A DNA stretch of 15,336 nucleotides, taken from contig NZ_JAGGQW010000098.1 in NCBI RefSeq assembly GCF_018613065.1, positions 1-15,336 on the forward strand, read 5' to 3'. Below, one piece after another: positions 1 through 8,710 of this stretch (position 1 is its first letter; every line of letters begins with the position of its first letter). The position numbers and the translations under genes are program-made. A model generated the notes under the pieces. It did not search any database. It had not been told where the DNA came from and worked only from the letters and a program-made list of their open reading frames with translations. Source of the stretch: Bacillus sp. ISL-7 (lineage in GTDB: Bacteria; Bacillota; Bacilli; Bacillales_B; DSM-18226).

Positions 1-86
1 TAGTTTAGTGTTGACATACCACCGCTTTGAAATAAGAGGGCAAGTACAGATAAAGAAATTACCATTATTTTTTTGTAAGAATACAT
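1..86 (-). CDS. N-terminus of a secreted protein, cut by the window edge
   Basis: An ATG at 86-84 opens a frame that runs off the left edge after 28 codons. It begins MYSYKKIMVISLSVLALLFQ, a lysine-containing start followed by a hydrophobic core of about 13 residues and then SGG, which is the layout of a Sec signal peptide. A good ribosome binding site, AAAAGGAGC, lies at 101-93, seven bases from the ATG. The mature part is outside the window, so the protein cannot be identified. It is most likely exported or membrane anchored. The next sequence upstream is the IS110 relic, so the original promoter may have been affected by that insertion. Confidence 0.6.
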   Translation of the reverse strand, partial: MYSYKKIMVISLSVLALLFQSGGMSTLN

Positions 87-175
87 TTAATTGCTCCTTT
101 TGATATGTAATATGGGGCAATGCAGCATAACATCTTCTACCCATTACTATCTCCAACCTTCTTCCACTAACCTGC

Positions 176-441
176 CCCGTTAGCCATCCATGAAGCGCAA
201 AAATCAGCGCTTCACCACAGAGAATGAAAATAGTCACTAAACGTCAATACTGATTCTACGGCTGGAGAGGAAGGTCGCTGAACTATGGTGCGTTAGAGCC
301 CATCCGTTAGTCTGACTCCACCGACTACGGTGAACCACTGACTGTCGCTCCCTTACGGGAAGCACACATGGTAGATTAATCCTATACTGGTTGTTGCACC
401 AGCCTCTAATTATAATGATCGCTGTAGAAAGGATGTTTTCA
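176..441 (+). ncRNA. IS110-type left-end leader, candidate bridge RNA relic
   Basis: This is the non-coding stretch directly upstream of an IS110-type transposase relic. It is unusually rich in hairpins: GAAGCGC/GCGCTTC at 192-198 and 207-213; CCGTTAGTC/GACTACGG with one bulged T at 304-312 and 323-330; TCCC/GGGA at 349-352 and 357-360; CTGGT/ACCAG at 387-391 and 398-402. The first 79 bases recur, about 84% identical by eye, at 10922-10999. In IS110-group elements the non-coding left end encodes the bridge RNA that guides the recombinase, so position and structure fit. The RNA call itself is inference, the exact left boundary is not visible, and the partner transposase is dead. Confidence 0.5.
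192..213 (+). repeat. Conserved hairpin in the IS110-type leader
   Basis: A perfect 7-bp stem (192-198 with 207-213) closes an 8-base A-rich loop ending in TCA. The equivalent hairpin in the second copy (10940-10956) keeps the loop and replaces one G-C pair of the stem with A-T, which suggests selection on RNA pairing before the copies decayed. Confidence 0.6.
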
Positions 442-594
442 ATGGATGTAGTCATTGAAAGAGCATGCGGTATGGATGTCCATAAGGACAATATTACTGC
501 ATGTATTTGACACCTGAAGGAAAGGAGATTCAAACGTTCTCTACTAAAACTGTATTTCTATTACAGTTGGTTGACTGGATTAAACAACATCAGC
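442..594 (+). pseudogene. IS110-family transposase, 5' fragment with frameshift
   Basis: The ATG at 442 begins MDVVIERACGMDVHKDNITA, the typical N-terminus of an IS110-family (RuvC-like DEDD) recombinase, including the first catalytic Asp of the GMDVHKD motif. The frame hits TGA at 508-510. The homologous sequence continues in another frame from 510 as TPEGKEIQTFSTKTVF and then LLQLVDWIKQHQ, so about one base has been lost. Similarity stops near 594, where the sequence becomes the 3' end of a minus-strand gene; roughly the last 350 residues expected for this family are missing. This is a dead 5' remnant whose upstream structured leader is still present. Confidence 0.8.
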
Positions 595-915
595 AATATG
601 ATAAACAACTTTATTTATTTTGTCTTTGGTTTGCTTTCCCTTATATTCACTATTTGAAATTTCAATGGTAATTTCTTTTTTATCTGTATCTTGACTAGCA
701 TAGAGCATTCTAACTAAAGTTGAGTTATACCCTTCTTCCTTAAGCTCCTTTTCCACTAAATAAATGAATTTAGCCTTTAGTTTGTAAGTTTTAAGTGAAT
801 CTAATTTATCATTTTGAGTGGAAATGCTAGCTTTAGCTTTTGGAGTATGTTTAAAAACAACTAGTCCACCTAACAAAACGAGACAGCTTACCATAGCCCA
901 TAAAATTTTTCTCAC
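580..915 (-). CDS. Small secreted or membrane-anchored protein, unknown function
   Basis: The best start is GTG at 915-913, because a strong AAGGAGTGG site (931-923) lies seven bases upstream; the longer frame to 969 starts at TTG without a good site. The 111-residue product opens MRKILWAMVSCLVLLGG, a hydrophobic export segment ending near KAKA, a plausible signal peptidase I site. The rest is a Lys/Glu-rich domain with no motif I recognise. The last codons (ADVV and the stop at 580-582) lie inside sequence that reads as IS110 transposase on the other strand. The native 3' end therefore appears to have been replaced by the insertion, leaving a chimeric C-terminus. The protein may or may not remain functional. 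Confidence 0.6.
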   Translation of the reverse strand: MRKILWAMVSCLVLLGGLVVFKHTPKAKASISTQNDKLDSLKTYKLKAKFIYLVEKELKEEGYNSTLVRMLYASQDTDKKEITIEISNSEYKGKQTKDKINKVVYHIADVV

Positions 916-1000
916 TTGAATTCCACTCCTTGTACTTTTGGTGTCTGGAATAAGTTTATGCATATCCAATACTATCCATTTTTGTTACTTATCAAAATTG

Positions 1001-1111
1001 ATTGTTCAACTGAACTGCCCTTTAATTGAACTAAAAAAAGGATGCCGTAGCACCCCCTATTCTTTCTTTAACATAAGCACCCGATAGTTTAAGTGCTATT
1101 GTTCACAATCT
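1001..1111. repeat. Repeat element A with terminator module and CCGATAG motif
   Basis: This intergenic block begins GATTGTTCAAC and ends GTTCACAATC, imperfect inverted ends about 110 bp apart. It holds two hairpins: a terminator-like one (1040-1055) and AGCAC/GTGCT at 1076-1080 and 1093-1097 enclosing CCGATAGTTTAA. Parts recur at 2463-2548, 10011-10047 and 10687-10741. It resembles a small dispersed Bacillus repeat; that identification is from memory and not proven here. Confidence 0.5.
1033..1055 (-). terminator. Rho-independent terminator of the membrane protein gene
   Basis: On the minus strand GGGTGC, loop TACG and GCATCC form a 6-bp stem with one G-T pair, followed directly by seven T. 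It lies about 90 bases after the stop codon at 1144 and points the right way to end that transcript. It forms part of repeat element A. Confidence 0.65.
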
Positions 1112-1143
1112 CTTTTACACTTAATATAACTCCTAATATAGGG

Positions 1144-1575
1144 TTAACTCTTGAATATAAATTTTTTTAGCAACAATCCTAATGTAATACCAAAAATGAT
1201 GGCACAGAAAATATGAGAATAATAATCATTGATGGGTCTAATATCGATATACTTACCTTCTATTAATGATGTGAATAATAGTTCACATACTAACCAGGCA
1301 AATAAACTGCCCACGGTCGTTTTTATAACTAAATGGCATGAACCAAACTTTTCAAATATAAAGTAAAGTAAGACTGCAAAAACACTACTAACTAAAAAAT
1401 CTACAATTAATCCTATGGTAAATACAGGTCTGTTAAATGTAATAATAAGACTTGCTAATTCATAAATACCAAACTTTCCAAAGCCAAAATGTGCAAATAT
1501 CCTCGAAACAATCTCTCCTGGTATTGTTGAAAGTACACCTAATATACCTATTCTTAACATCCTATCTTGGATCAT
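1144..1575 (-). CDS. Small four-helix integral membrane protein, unknown function
   Basis: The ATG at 1575-1573 is preferred over an upstream TTG (1605) because AAGGA lies eight bases before it at 1588-1584. The 143-residue product is strongly hydrophobic, with about four membrane segments: near residues 7-20, 45-75 (possibly two helices), 85-102 and 120-138. Charged, Pro-containing loops separate them, including IDIRPINDYYSH. The end, GLLLKKFIFKS, is basic and probably cytoplasmic. It resembles short uncharacterised membrane proteins of Bacillus, and no catalytic motif is visible. The gene stands alone between an inverted repeat upstream and a terminator downstream, so it is probably monocistronic. 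Confidence 0.7.
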   Translation of the reverse strand: MIQDRMLRIGILGVLSTIPGEIVSRIFAHFGFGKFGIYELASLIITFNRPVFTIGLIVDFLVSSVFAVLLYFIFEKFGSCHLVIKTTVGSLFAWLVCELLFTSLIEGKYIDIRPINDYYSHIFCAIIFGITLGLLLKKFIFKS

Positions 1576-1640
1576 ATCATCATTCCTTAATCTTAATGTG
1601 GACAAATATAGTATTTAAATTATATATAATTTTATACTTA

Positions 1641-1660
1641 ATAAAGGTCGACACCTTTAT
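1641..1660. promoter_or_regulatory. Inverted repeat, possible operator
   Basis: ATAAAGGT, spacer CGAC and ACCTTTAT form a perfect 8-bp inverted repeat about 65 bases upstream of the membrane protein start at 1575, beside an AT-rich stretch that could hold its promoter. No T-tract follows on either strand, so an operator is more likely than a terminator. This is inference from position. Confidence 0.35.
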
Positions 1661-2037
1661 ATTTGAAATAAGGCACCTCATTACAGGATATTAATAATTG
1701 CAAAAATGGACTTATTTCTTACTAAAGCCCCTTTAGTTTAGTGAAATGATGTACTATCATTTCTGGAGCGACCTTTTTTTCACTCTTACATCATCGATGC
1801 AAAAGGATACACGTCAGTAAGGATAAATCCCTAAGAAAAAACCTGGAAAAAAGAAAGGGAAATATCTTACCACATATCTCCCCAATACTTGACTTTGAAG
1901 TTCCCAAAATAAGCGTGAATTCTTAAAATAAGCCTTAATCCTTCTTGGATTAACGCTACCCGTTACAAGAAGTACACAATATATTCGAAACACGCAGTAC
2001 AATAATTTATTTTTATATAGTTCCATCCTTGTCCATT

Positions 2038-2064
2038 ACTTTACGATTCTTAATCACATACAAT
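2038..2064 (+). promoter_or_regulatory. Possible sigma-K promoter
   Basis: A -10-like CATACAAT at 2057-2064 follows an AC dinucleotide (2038-2039) by 17 bases, matching the loose sigma-K pattern (AC, then CATANNNT). It ends 18 bases before the ribosome binding site of the Cys-rich gene. The consensus is short and could occur by chance. Confidence 0.4.
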
Positions 2065-2099
2065 GTAGTACCATCTTCTTATAAAGGTGGTGATACATA

Positions 2100-2381
2100 A
2101 TGAATTCTGAAAAAAATGAATGTAAAGATTGTAAAAGTAAGCGTAAACGAAAAAAATCAAATCGTTGCAGAGGATGCGCATGTGACCAGCTTAGAAAATT
2201 ACAAACACTTACAGAAGTAGATGTTTTCCTATCTGGAGGAACCGTTCTTGAAGATGTAATTTTCGTAAGCTTTGACCCAAATAATTGCTGTGCTTTCTTT
2301 AATGATAACGAGACAGAACCAGGATCAGTTCTTATAGTTGATTGTCAAAAAATCCAAGCTATTAGAATCGAAGCTGATTAA
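2100..2381 (+). CDS. Small Cys-rich protein, possible spore-layer protein
   Basis: A strong site, AAAGGTGGTGA (2083-2093), precedes the ATG at 2100. The 93-residue protein has a basic, Cys-rich N-terminus (residues 1-35) with CKDC, a run of Lys and Arg, then CRGCAC. The hydrophobic C-terminal half begins VDVFLSGG, contains SFDPNNCCAFF and ends IQAIRIEAD. The second half alternates hydrophobic residues like a small five-strand beta barrel of Sm type, but this is only a pattern impression. The many Cys residues, the possible sigma-K promoter and a private terminator fit a late mother-cell protein for the coat or exosporium. I do not recognise the family with certainty. Confidence 0.75.
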   Translation: MNSEKNECKDCKSKRKRKKSNRCRGCACDQLRKLQTLTEVDVFLSGGTVLEDVIFVSFDPNNCCAFFNDNETEPGSVLIVDCQKIQAIRIEAD

Positions 2382-2388
2382 CAATATT

Positions 2389-2430
2389 GAGAGGGATTCT
2401 AAGATGTTTTAGAACCCTCTCTTTTTATTT
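2389..2430 (+). terminator. Rho-independent terminator of the Cys-rich gene
   Basis: GAGAGGG-ATTCTAA pairs with TTAGAACCCTCTC (about 12 bp, one bulged A) around a short loop, followed by CTTTTTATTT. It starts eight bases after the stop codon. Confidence 0.85.
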
Positions 2431-2462
2431 CTGCGAATTAGCGAGCATTCGGGAGAAAATCG

Positions 2463-2548
2463 TATTTAACTGAGGGAGTGGAACAAGAAAAAATGGCTGC
2501 CGTAGTAACCTCTTGTTTAACCCAAGCATGCGTTAGCAGTAAACCCCT
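2463..2548. repeat. Repeat element C, degenerate copy of element A
   Basis: The block contains AAAAAATGGCTGCCGTAG and further on AAGCATGCGTTAGCAGT, in the same order and spacing as the two modules of the element at 1001-1111. It sits just after the end of the decayed gene at 2547. The terminator-like stem is poorly preserved here. Confidence 0.4.
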
Positions 2549-3003
2549 ATTCAGCAAAAATATTTTTCTTCCTATTGTTTTCTGCAAACTGATTAAAACG
2601 CTTATCATATCCAAAACTTCTTTTAACCAAAAAGTCTTCAAGTATTTCTGGATGGCTTATCGATAAATAATCTTGGAGTTGATTAATAAAATCGTCTAAA
2701 GCCTCAATAAATTCATTTGTATTAACCACAAAACTAGACCTTTCAGGAATCTGTCTTGTACCGTCATTACCATAATCCTTCATATTTAAGGTGGAAAAAT
2801 ATATGGATTCCCTCTTCATCTCTATAAAATACAAATTCAGTTTGATATGCATCGTGGGTCATAATAATAATTTCGTGAAGTTTAATTTGTTTTAATCCAA
2901 AATTTATATCAATAGCGATACTAAATAAAGGAAAATTAGCATGTTCATGGGGATGAGTAAACGCACTGCTTTCCCATCCACTATGAACGATATACTTTGC
3001 CAT
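2547..3003 (-). pseudogene. Hypothetical protein split by a frameshift
   Basis: Two overlapping frames make one protein if a single T is removed from the minus-strand T5 run at 2799-2795. The first part starts at the ATG at 3003 with MAKYIVHSGWESSAF and reads to EEGIHIF. The second continues as STLNMKDYGNDGTRQ and ends at the stop at 2547. The joined product is about 150 residues with a His-rich N-terminus (THPHEHANF) and an acidic helical middle (EFIEALDDFINQLQDYL). I do not recognise the family. The ATG lies one base after the stop of the broken thioesterase frame, with no clear ribosome binding site, so the N-terminus may also be lost. A homopolymer sequencing error is possible. Confidence 0.5.
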
Positions 3004-3004
3004 T

Positions 3005-3317
3005 TCACTGTCTTTTGTCACCCGGTTTAGCTGCTTCGATAAACTGGATGGTAGTGGAGATTCCTACCTAGGTTTTTCCATATGCATTACAGGCTACCGA
3101 AAAGGCATGGTTTGCTAAAGCATAAATAACTGCTCCGTGAACCGTTCCATAGGCATTTACCATATGGTTTTGCACTTCAAGCATTGCTTCTGCAAAACCT
3201 GCCTCAAATTTGGTTAACTGAGTGCCTAAAGACTGAGCATACATCGTTTTTAACTTGCTTATAAATTTGTTCGTAGTGTTTTTCATAAATTTGATACTCA
3301 TCAATTTTCTTCTTCAC
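3005..3317 (-). pseudogene. PaaI-type hotdog thioesterase, multiply disrupted
   Basis: A GTG at 3317 with a strong AAGGGGTGGG site opens VKKKIDEYQIYEKHYEQ. After about 24 codons an extra base shifts the frame, and the protein resumes as AQSLGTQLTKFEAGFAEA. The hotdog signature NAYGTVHGAVIYALANHAF is clear; the Asn and the HG motif are typical of PaaI-type acyl-CoA thioesterases. An in-frame TAG at 3070-3068 interrupts after NAYGKT, the frame then reads VGISTTIQFIEAAKPGDK, and it ends at TGA (3007-3005). The last 35-40 residues normal for the family, including the final beta strands, are absent. Three independent lesions make this a pseudogene. Confidence 0.8.
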
Positions 3318-3396
3318 AGATACCCACCCCTTTGGTTAGCAAGCAATTTTAGCCTATTATTGTCTCCGTTCACCTCAATAAAACTGTCATAAACAT

Positions 3397-3422
3397 AGCC
3401 AATCGAACATAATCGATTGGCT
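3397..3422 (-). terminator. Hairpin after the lost gene's tail
   Basis: AGCCAATCGA, a six-base loop and TCGATTGGCT form a perfect 10-bp stem, four bases after the minus-strand stop at 3426. The following T-tract is weak, so it may be a weak terminator or an mRNA-end hairpin. Confidence 0.5.
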
Positions 3423-3425
3423 CAA

Positions 3426-3527
3426 TTATTTATCATTGATTCGCTTTTTTACCCATTCTGTAACTGTTACTGTACGTTTCGCTTGATGTTTTACAGCTGC
3501 TTGAACATCTTTCACAATCTTGCTTTG
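3426..3527 (-). pseudogene. C-terminal remnant of an unidentified gene
   Basis: One minus-strand frame reads LQSKIVKDVQAAVKHQAKR and then TVTVTEWVKKRINDK before TAA at 3428-3426. It has no start codon or ribosome binding site and runs back directly into the bgl operon terminator. The composition is protein-like (amphipathic, Lys/Val-rich), and a perfect hairpin follows the stop as for a genuine 3' end. It looks like the last 34 residues of a gene whose 5' part was lost. The family is unknown. Confidence 0.4.
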
Positions 3528-3532
3528 AAGAT

Positions 3533-3558
3533 AAAAAAAAGAGCTACCATAGTAGCCC
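3533..3558 (-). terminator. Rho-independent terminator of the bgl operon
   Basis: On the minus strand GGGCTAC, loop TATG and GTAGCTC form a 7-bp stem with one G-T pair, followed by eight T. It lies 24 bases after the bglH stop. Confidence 0.85.
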
Positions 3559-3581
3559 ATTAAAAGTGATTAAAAATTTAA

Positions 3582-5084
<1,503 letters not shown>

Positions 5085-5101
5085 ACGAATTCCTAAAAAA
5101 T

Positions 5102-6940
<1,839 letters not shown>

Positions 6941-7015
6941 CTACGCTCCTTTTTATAATCAAATCCTTGTTAAATTCTTTACCTGATTAACTGATGTAAA
7001 GTCAAAAATAGCAAT

Positions 7016-7065
7016 AAAAAAAACCTAAACCAAACAATCAATTTTGATTGTAAGATTTAGGTTTT
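7016..7065 (-). terminator. Conditional terminator in the bglP leader
   Basis: AAAACCTAAA pairs with TTTAGGTTTT (10 bp) and encloses a second perfect stem, ACAATCAA/TTGATTGT. Eight T occur at the 3' end. The 5' arm overlaps the end of the adjacent RAT sequence (GGCAAAACC), so RAT folding and terminator folding exclude each other. Confidence 0.9.
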
Positions 7066-7084
7066 GCCCGTAAGGTAACAACCC
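7060..7084 (-). promoter_or_regulatory. RAT antiterminator site before bglP
   Basis: The minus-strand sequence begins GGGTTGTTAC and ends GGGCAAAACC, the two conserved ends of a ribonucleic antiterminator bound by LicT/BglG-type proteins. It starts six bases after the licT stop codon. At 25 bases it is about four shorter than the copy before licT, the loss being in the apical part, so its affinity for LicT could differ. Confidence 0.85.
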
Positions 7085-7089
7085 TATTA

Positions 7090-7929
7090 TCATCCGTTAT
7101 TATTTTTTACCACTCTTTCAATATGAATGGTTAAATAAATCATTTCTTCATCTGTTAATTCGTAGGTGTAGCTGTTCTCAATAAATTTCTTTATTTTCTG
7201 TGAACAATTATATGCCTCTGGATACTTCTGCTTAATGACATTATATAAATCGTCATCTGTTGCACTATTGTAATGATTTCCTTTGACTAGACGTTGTGCG
7301 AAAAACTTTAAATGTGTAATAAAACGATAGAATGGTAATGAATTTTCATTAAACTCAATCTTAAAATGATATCGCACAATCGTTAATATTTCTTGCATAA
7401 CTTTAGTCATATTTTTAACAACAGGCATCTCTTCATTCAATTCGGCATTAACAATATGAAGAGCAAGAAAACCAGCTTCATCTTCAGGTAAAATCACGCC
7501 AAATTGTTCACAAATCATGTTTAACGCTTCTAAGCCAATTTCATATTCGTCTTTGTATAATTGCCTTGTTTCCCAAAGTAATCCATTTTTTATAGGCAAA
7601 TTGTTTTTATAACGCTCAATCGCAAAATGAATATGATCCGTTAAATGAATATAAATACTTTCATTTAACTTTTTTCCTAATTTCATTTTTGCATATGCTA
7701 TGATCTTCTCTGATAATTCCATATACTCAATCGGCATATCAGTAATCAAGGTCTTGAACTTTTTCATAGTATCTTCGTTTTCTAAAGTGAAAATTTTATC
7801 TATTTGCTGTTCATTAATTTCATCACCAGCACGCTTATTAAAAGCAATTCCACGTCCTATGATGATAACTTCTTGATTATCTTTTTTTGTAATAACTGCA
7901 TTATTGTTTAATATTTTATCAATTTTCAC
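7090..7929 (-). CDS. licT: LicT-type transcriptional antiterminator
   Basis: RNA-binding regulator that stabilises the RAT hairpin so that RNA polymerase passes the overlapping terminator. The 279 residues have the family layout: CAT RNA-binding domain (1-56, MKIDKILNNNAVI and GRGIAF), PRD1 (about 65-170) and PRD2 (about 175-279). All four regulatory histidines are in place: H99 (LTDHI) and H158 (LALHIV) in PRD1, H206 (FITHLKFF) and H269 (LTIHIERV) in PRD2. Known regulation is inhibitory phosphorylation of PRD1 by the permease and activating phosphorylation of PRD2 by HPr. The start is GTG at 7929, behind GGAGGTGAT. The gene has its own RAT/terminator leader, so it should activate its own synthesis. 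Confidence 0.95.
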   Translation of the reverse strand: MKIDKILNNNAVITKKDNQEVIIIGRGIAFNKRAGDEINEQQIDKIFTLENEDTMKKFKTLITDMPIEYMELSEKIIAYAKMKLGKKLNESIYIHLTDHIHFAIERYKNNLPIKNGLLWETRQLYKDEYEIGLEALNMICEQFGVILPEDEAGFLALHIVNAELNEEMPVVKNMTKVMQEILTIVRYHFKIEFNENSLPFYRFITHLKFFAQRLVKGNHYNSATDDDLYNVIKQKYPEAYNCSQKIKKFIENSYTYELTDEEMIYLTIHIERVVKNNNG

Positions 7930-7950
7930 CTTATCACCTCCGATAATAGA

Positions 7951-7993
7951 AAAAAGGCAAAACCTTACCTTTTTCTAGGTAATCGGTTTTGCC
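7951..7993 (-). terminator. Conditional terminator in the licT leader
   Basis: GGCAAAACC pairs with GGTTTTGCC (9 bp), enclosing TTACCT/AGGTAA (6 bp) with a six-base loop, followed by a run of T. The 5' arm is the 3' end of the RAT site. Confidence 0.9.
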
Positions 7994-8013
7994 TGATTTA
8001 ACAGTTACAACCC
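7985..8013 (-). promoter_or_regulatory. RAT antiterminator site before licT
   Basis: A 29-base minus-strand sequence from GGGTTGTAACTG to CAGGCAAAACC. It has the normal RAT length and both conserved ends, and overlaps the following terminator by nine bases, the standard LicT/BglG switch. Confidence 0.9.
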
Positions 8014-8017
8014 GTTC

Positions 8018-8031
8018 TGTATACGCTTCCT
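8018..8031. promoter_or_regulatory. Weak candidate cre site (CcpA)
   Basis: TGTATACGCTTCCT matches the cre consensus at most fixed positions, with three mismatches. It lies between the licT promoter and the RAT, where CcpA roadblock sites often lie in PTS operons. The mismatch count makes this tentative. Confidence 0.3.
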
Positions 8032-8048
8032 TAATATTAGCATTGCTT

Positions 8049-8077
8049 AATTTAATTAGCAATACTTTTTTTGACAA
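8049..8077 (-). promoter_or_regulatory. Sigma-A promoter of the licT-bglP-bglH operon
   Basis: TTGTCA (8077-8072) and TAAATT (8054-8049) are separated by 17 bases, 36 bases upstream of the RAT. An A/T-rich stretch precedes it. ATTGCT/AGCAAT arms (8042-8047 and 8058-8063) flank the -10 box and could be an operator. Confidence 0.65.
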
Positions 8078-8224
8078 AAACTATTTTACTTGAATAACAA
8101 AAATTAATCCTTCATTTTTAAGTTTTTAAAAAAATTGGATTCATAATTTTGAAATTGACTCGAGAAGGAGTTGTAGCCCTCCTTGTCACTTCTTTTACTG
8201 TGGCAGATGCCCCCCCAACTTCTA

Positions 8225-8368
8225 CTACACCTCTTTACCGACTTCCCGTGCAGTCTCATTAGCAGTTTCTTTTATTGCTTCATCCTGTTCTGCATTCGTA
8301 TTCTCAATAACTGTTTCTTCACTTGTAATCTGTTTTGTTTCTTGTGTATGGTTCCTGTTCTTTGCCAT
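8225..8368 (-). CDS. Very small hydrophilic protein, unknown function
   Basis: The ATG at 8368 follows GAAGGAGATG at good spacing. The 47-residue product starts MAKNRNHTQETKQ and ends ETANETAREVGKEV. It is highly charged, rich in Glu, Thr and Asn, and has no membrane segment or Cys. Such composition is common among small spore-associated proteins of Bacillus, but no family is recognised. In another frame the downstream sequence still looks protein-like (VVEVGGASATVKEVT) and holds a run of seven G, so the present stop may result from a frameshift. It lies 18 bases after another tiny ORF and upstream of the licT promoter. Confidence 0.5.
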   Translation of the reverse strand: MAKNRNHTQETKQITSEETVIENTNAEQDEAIKETANETAREVGKEV

Positions 8369-8386
8369 ATTGAAACATCTCCTTCA

Positions 8387-8485
8387 TTAAATTAAATAAG
8401 CACTCACAAGTGGAGTATTGAAATTAATCCAGACACCTGGCTTGCCTTCATAAGTTGTGCTTTTTAAAAGAATTAACTTTTCCAT
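8387..8485 (-). CDS. Tiny ORF, possibly the tail of a decayed gene
   Basis: An ATG at 8485 opens a 32-codon frame, MEKLILLKSTTYEGKPGVWI and then NFNTPLVSAYLI, ending 18 bases before the next small gene. Its ribosome binding site is weak. Upstream, the same frame reads protein-like sequence (LWIRNDTQGKTTPVQILLLG) up to a single TAA about 12 bases before the ATG. The pair could therefore be a longer gene broken by a stop codon, or the frame could be chance. Confidence 0.3.
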   Translation of the reverse strand: MEKLILLKSTTYEGKPGVWINFNTPLVSAYLI

Positions 8486-8580
8486 TTTCAGCCCACTTTA
8501 AGGCTCACCCAATAGCAAGATTTGAACAGGTGTAGTTTTTCCTTGAGTATCGTTTCTAATCCACAAGCATAGATAATTTA

Positions 8581-8631
8581 AAAAGAGCTGTGCAAGATTG
8601 AATTAATATTCAATCGGACACAACTCCTTTT
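8581..8631 (-). terminator. Bidirectional terminator after the radical SAM gene
   Basis: A central perfect stem, GATTGAAT/ATTCAATC (8596-8603 and 8608-8615), is extended by imperfect outer arms (AAAAGAGCTGTG with CACAACTCCTTTT). A- and T-rich ends lie on both sides, so it can end transcripts in either direction. It lies about 80 bases after the stop at 8711. Confidence 0.75.
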
Positions 8632-8710
8632 AAATTTACAAGCTTCATATTGAAGTGTGTTTAAAAGTTCCGGCTTATCATTGAGAAAAACCCTAAACTT
8701 ATATTTCTAT

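Larger units (their letters stand above)
1606..2099. other. Intergenic stretch without a convincing gene
   Basis: No frame here has both a ribosome binding site and protein-like composition. A 70-codon minus-strand frame at 1814-2026 has neither. The stretch holds several inverted repeats: ACTAAAG/CTTTAGT at 1721-1737, GAAATGAT/ATCATTTC at 1743-1763 with a T-tract at 1774-1780, and TTAATCC/GGATTAA at 1935-1953. It also holds motifs related to the CCGTTAG repeats at 1721-1740 and 1957-1964. The hairpin pair plus T-tract could terminate a plus-strand transcript, but no gene precedes it. Confidence 0.5.

Noticed and set aside
176..441. CRISPR array or tRNA-like RNA
   Set aside because: No regularly spaced repeats and no cloverleaf or CCA end; the hairpins differ from one another.
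237..533. A 98-codon minus-strand frame
   Set aside because: It runs antisense through the IS110 leader and transposase relic, has no ribosome binding site and its composition is not protein-like.
1814..2026. A 70-codon minus-strand frame rich in Phe and Tyr
   Set aside because: No ribosome binding site, and the aromatic runs come from low-complexity AT sequence.
2438..2666. Short frames on both strands over repeat C
   Set aside because: They cover the repeat and the end of the decayed gene; neither has a start signal or family resemblance.
3068..3304. Treating the 78-residue hotdog frame as an intact small thioesterase
   Set aside because: Homologous sequence continues on both sides in other frames or past a stop, so it is the middle of a pseudogene.
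8183..8395. Plus-strand Leu/Phe/Cys-rich frame
   Set aside because: It is the antisense of the two small minus-strand ORFs.
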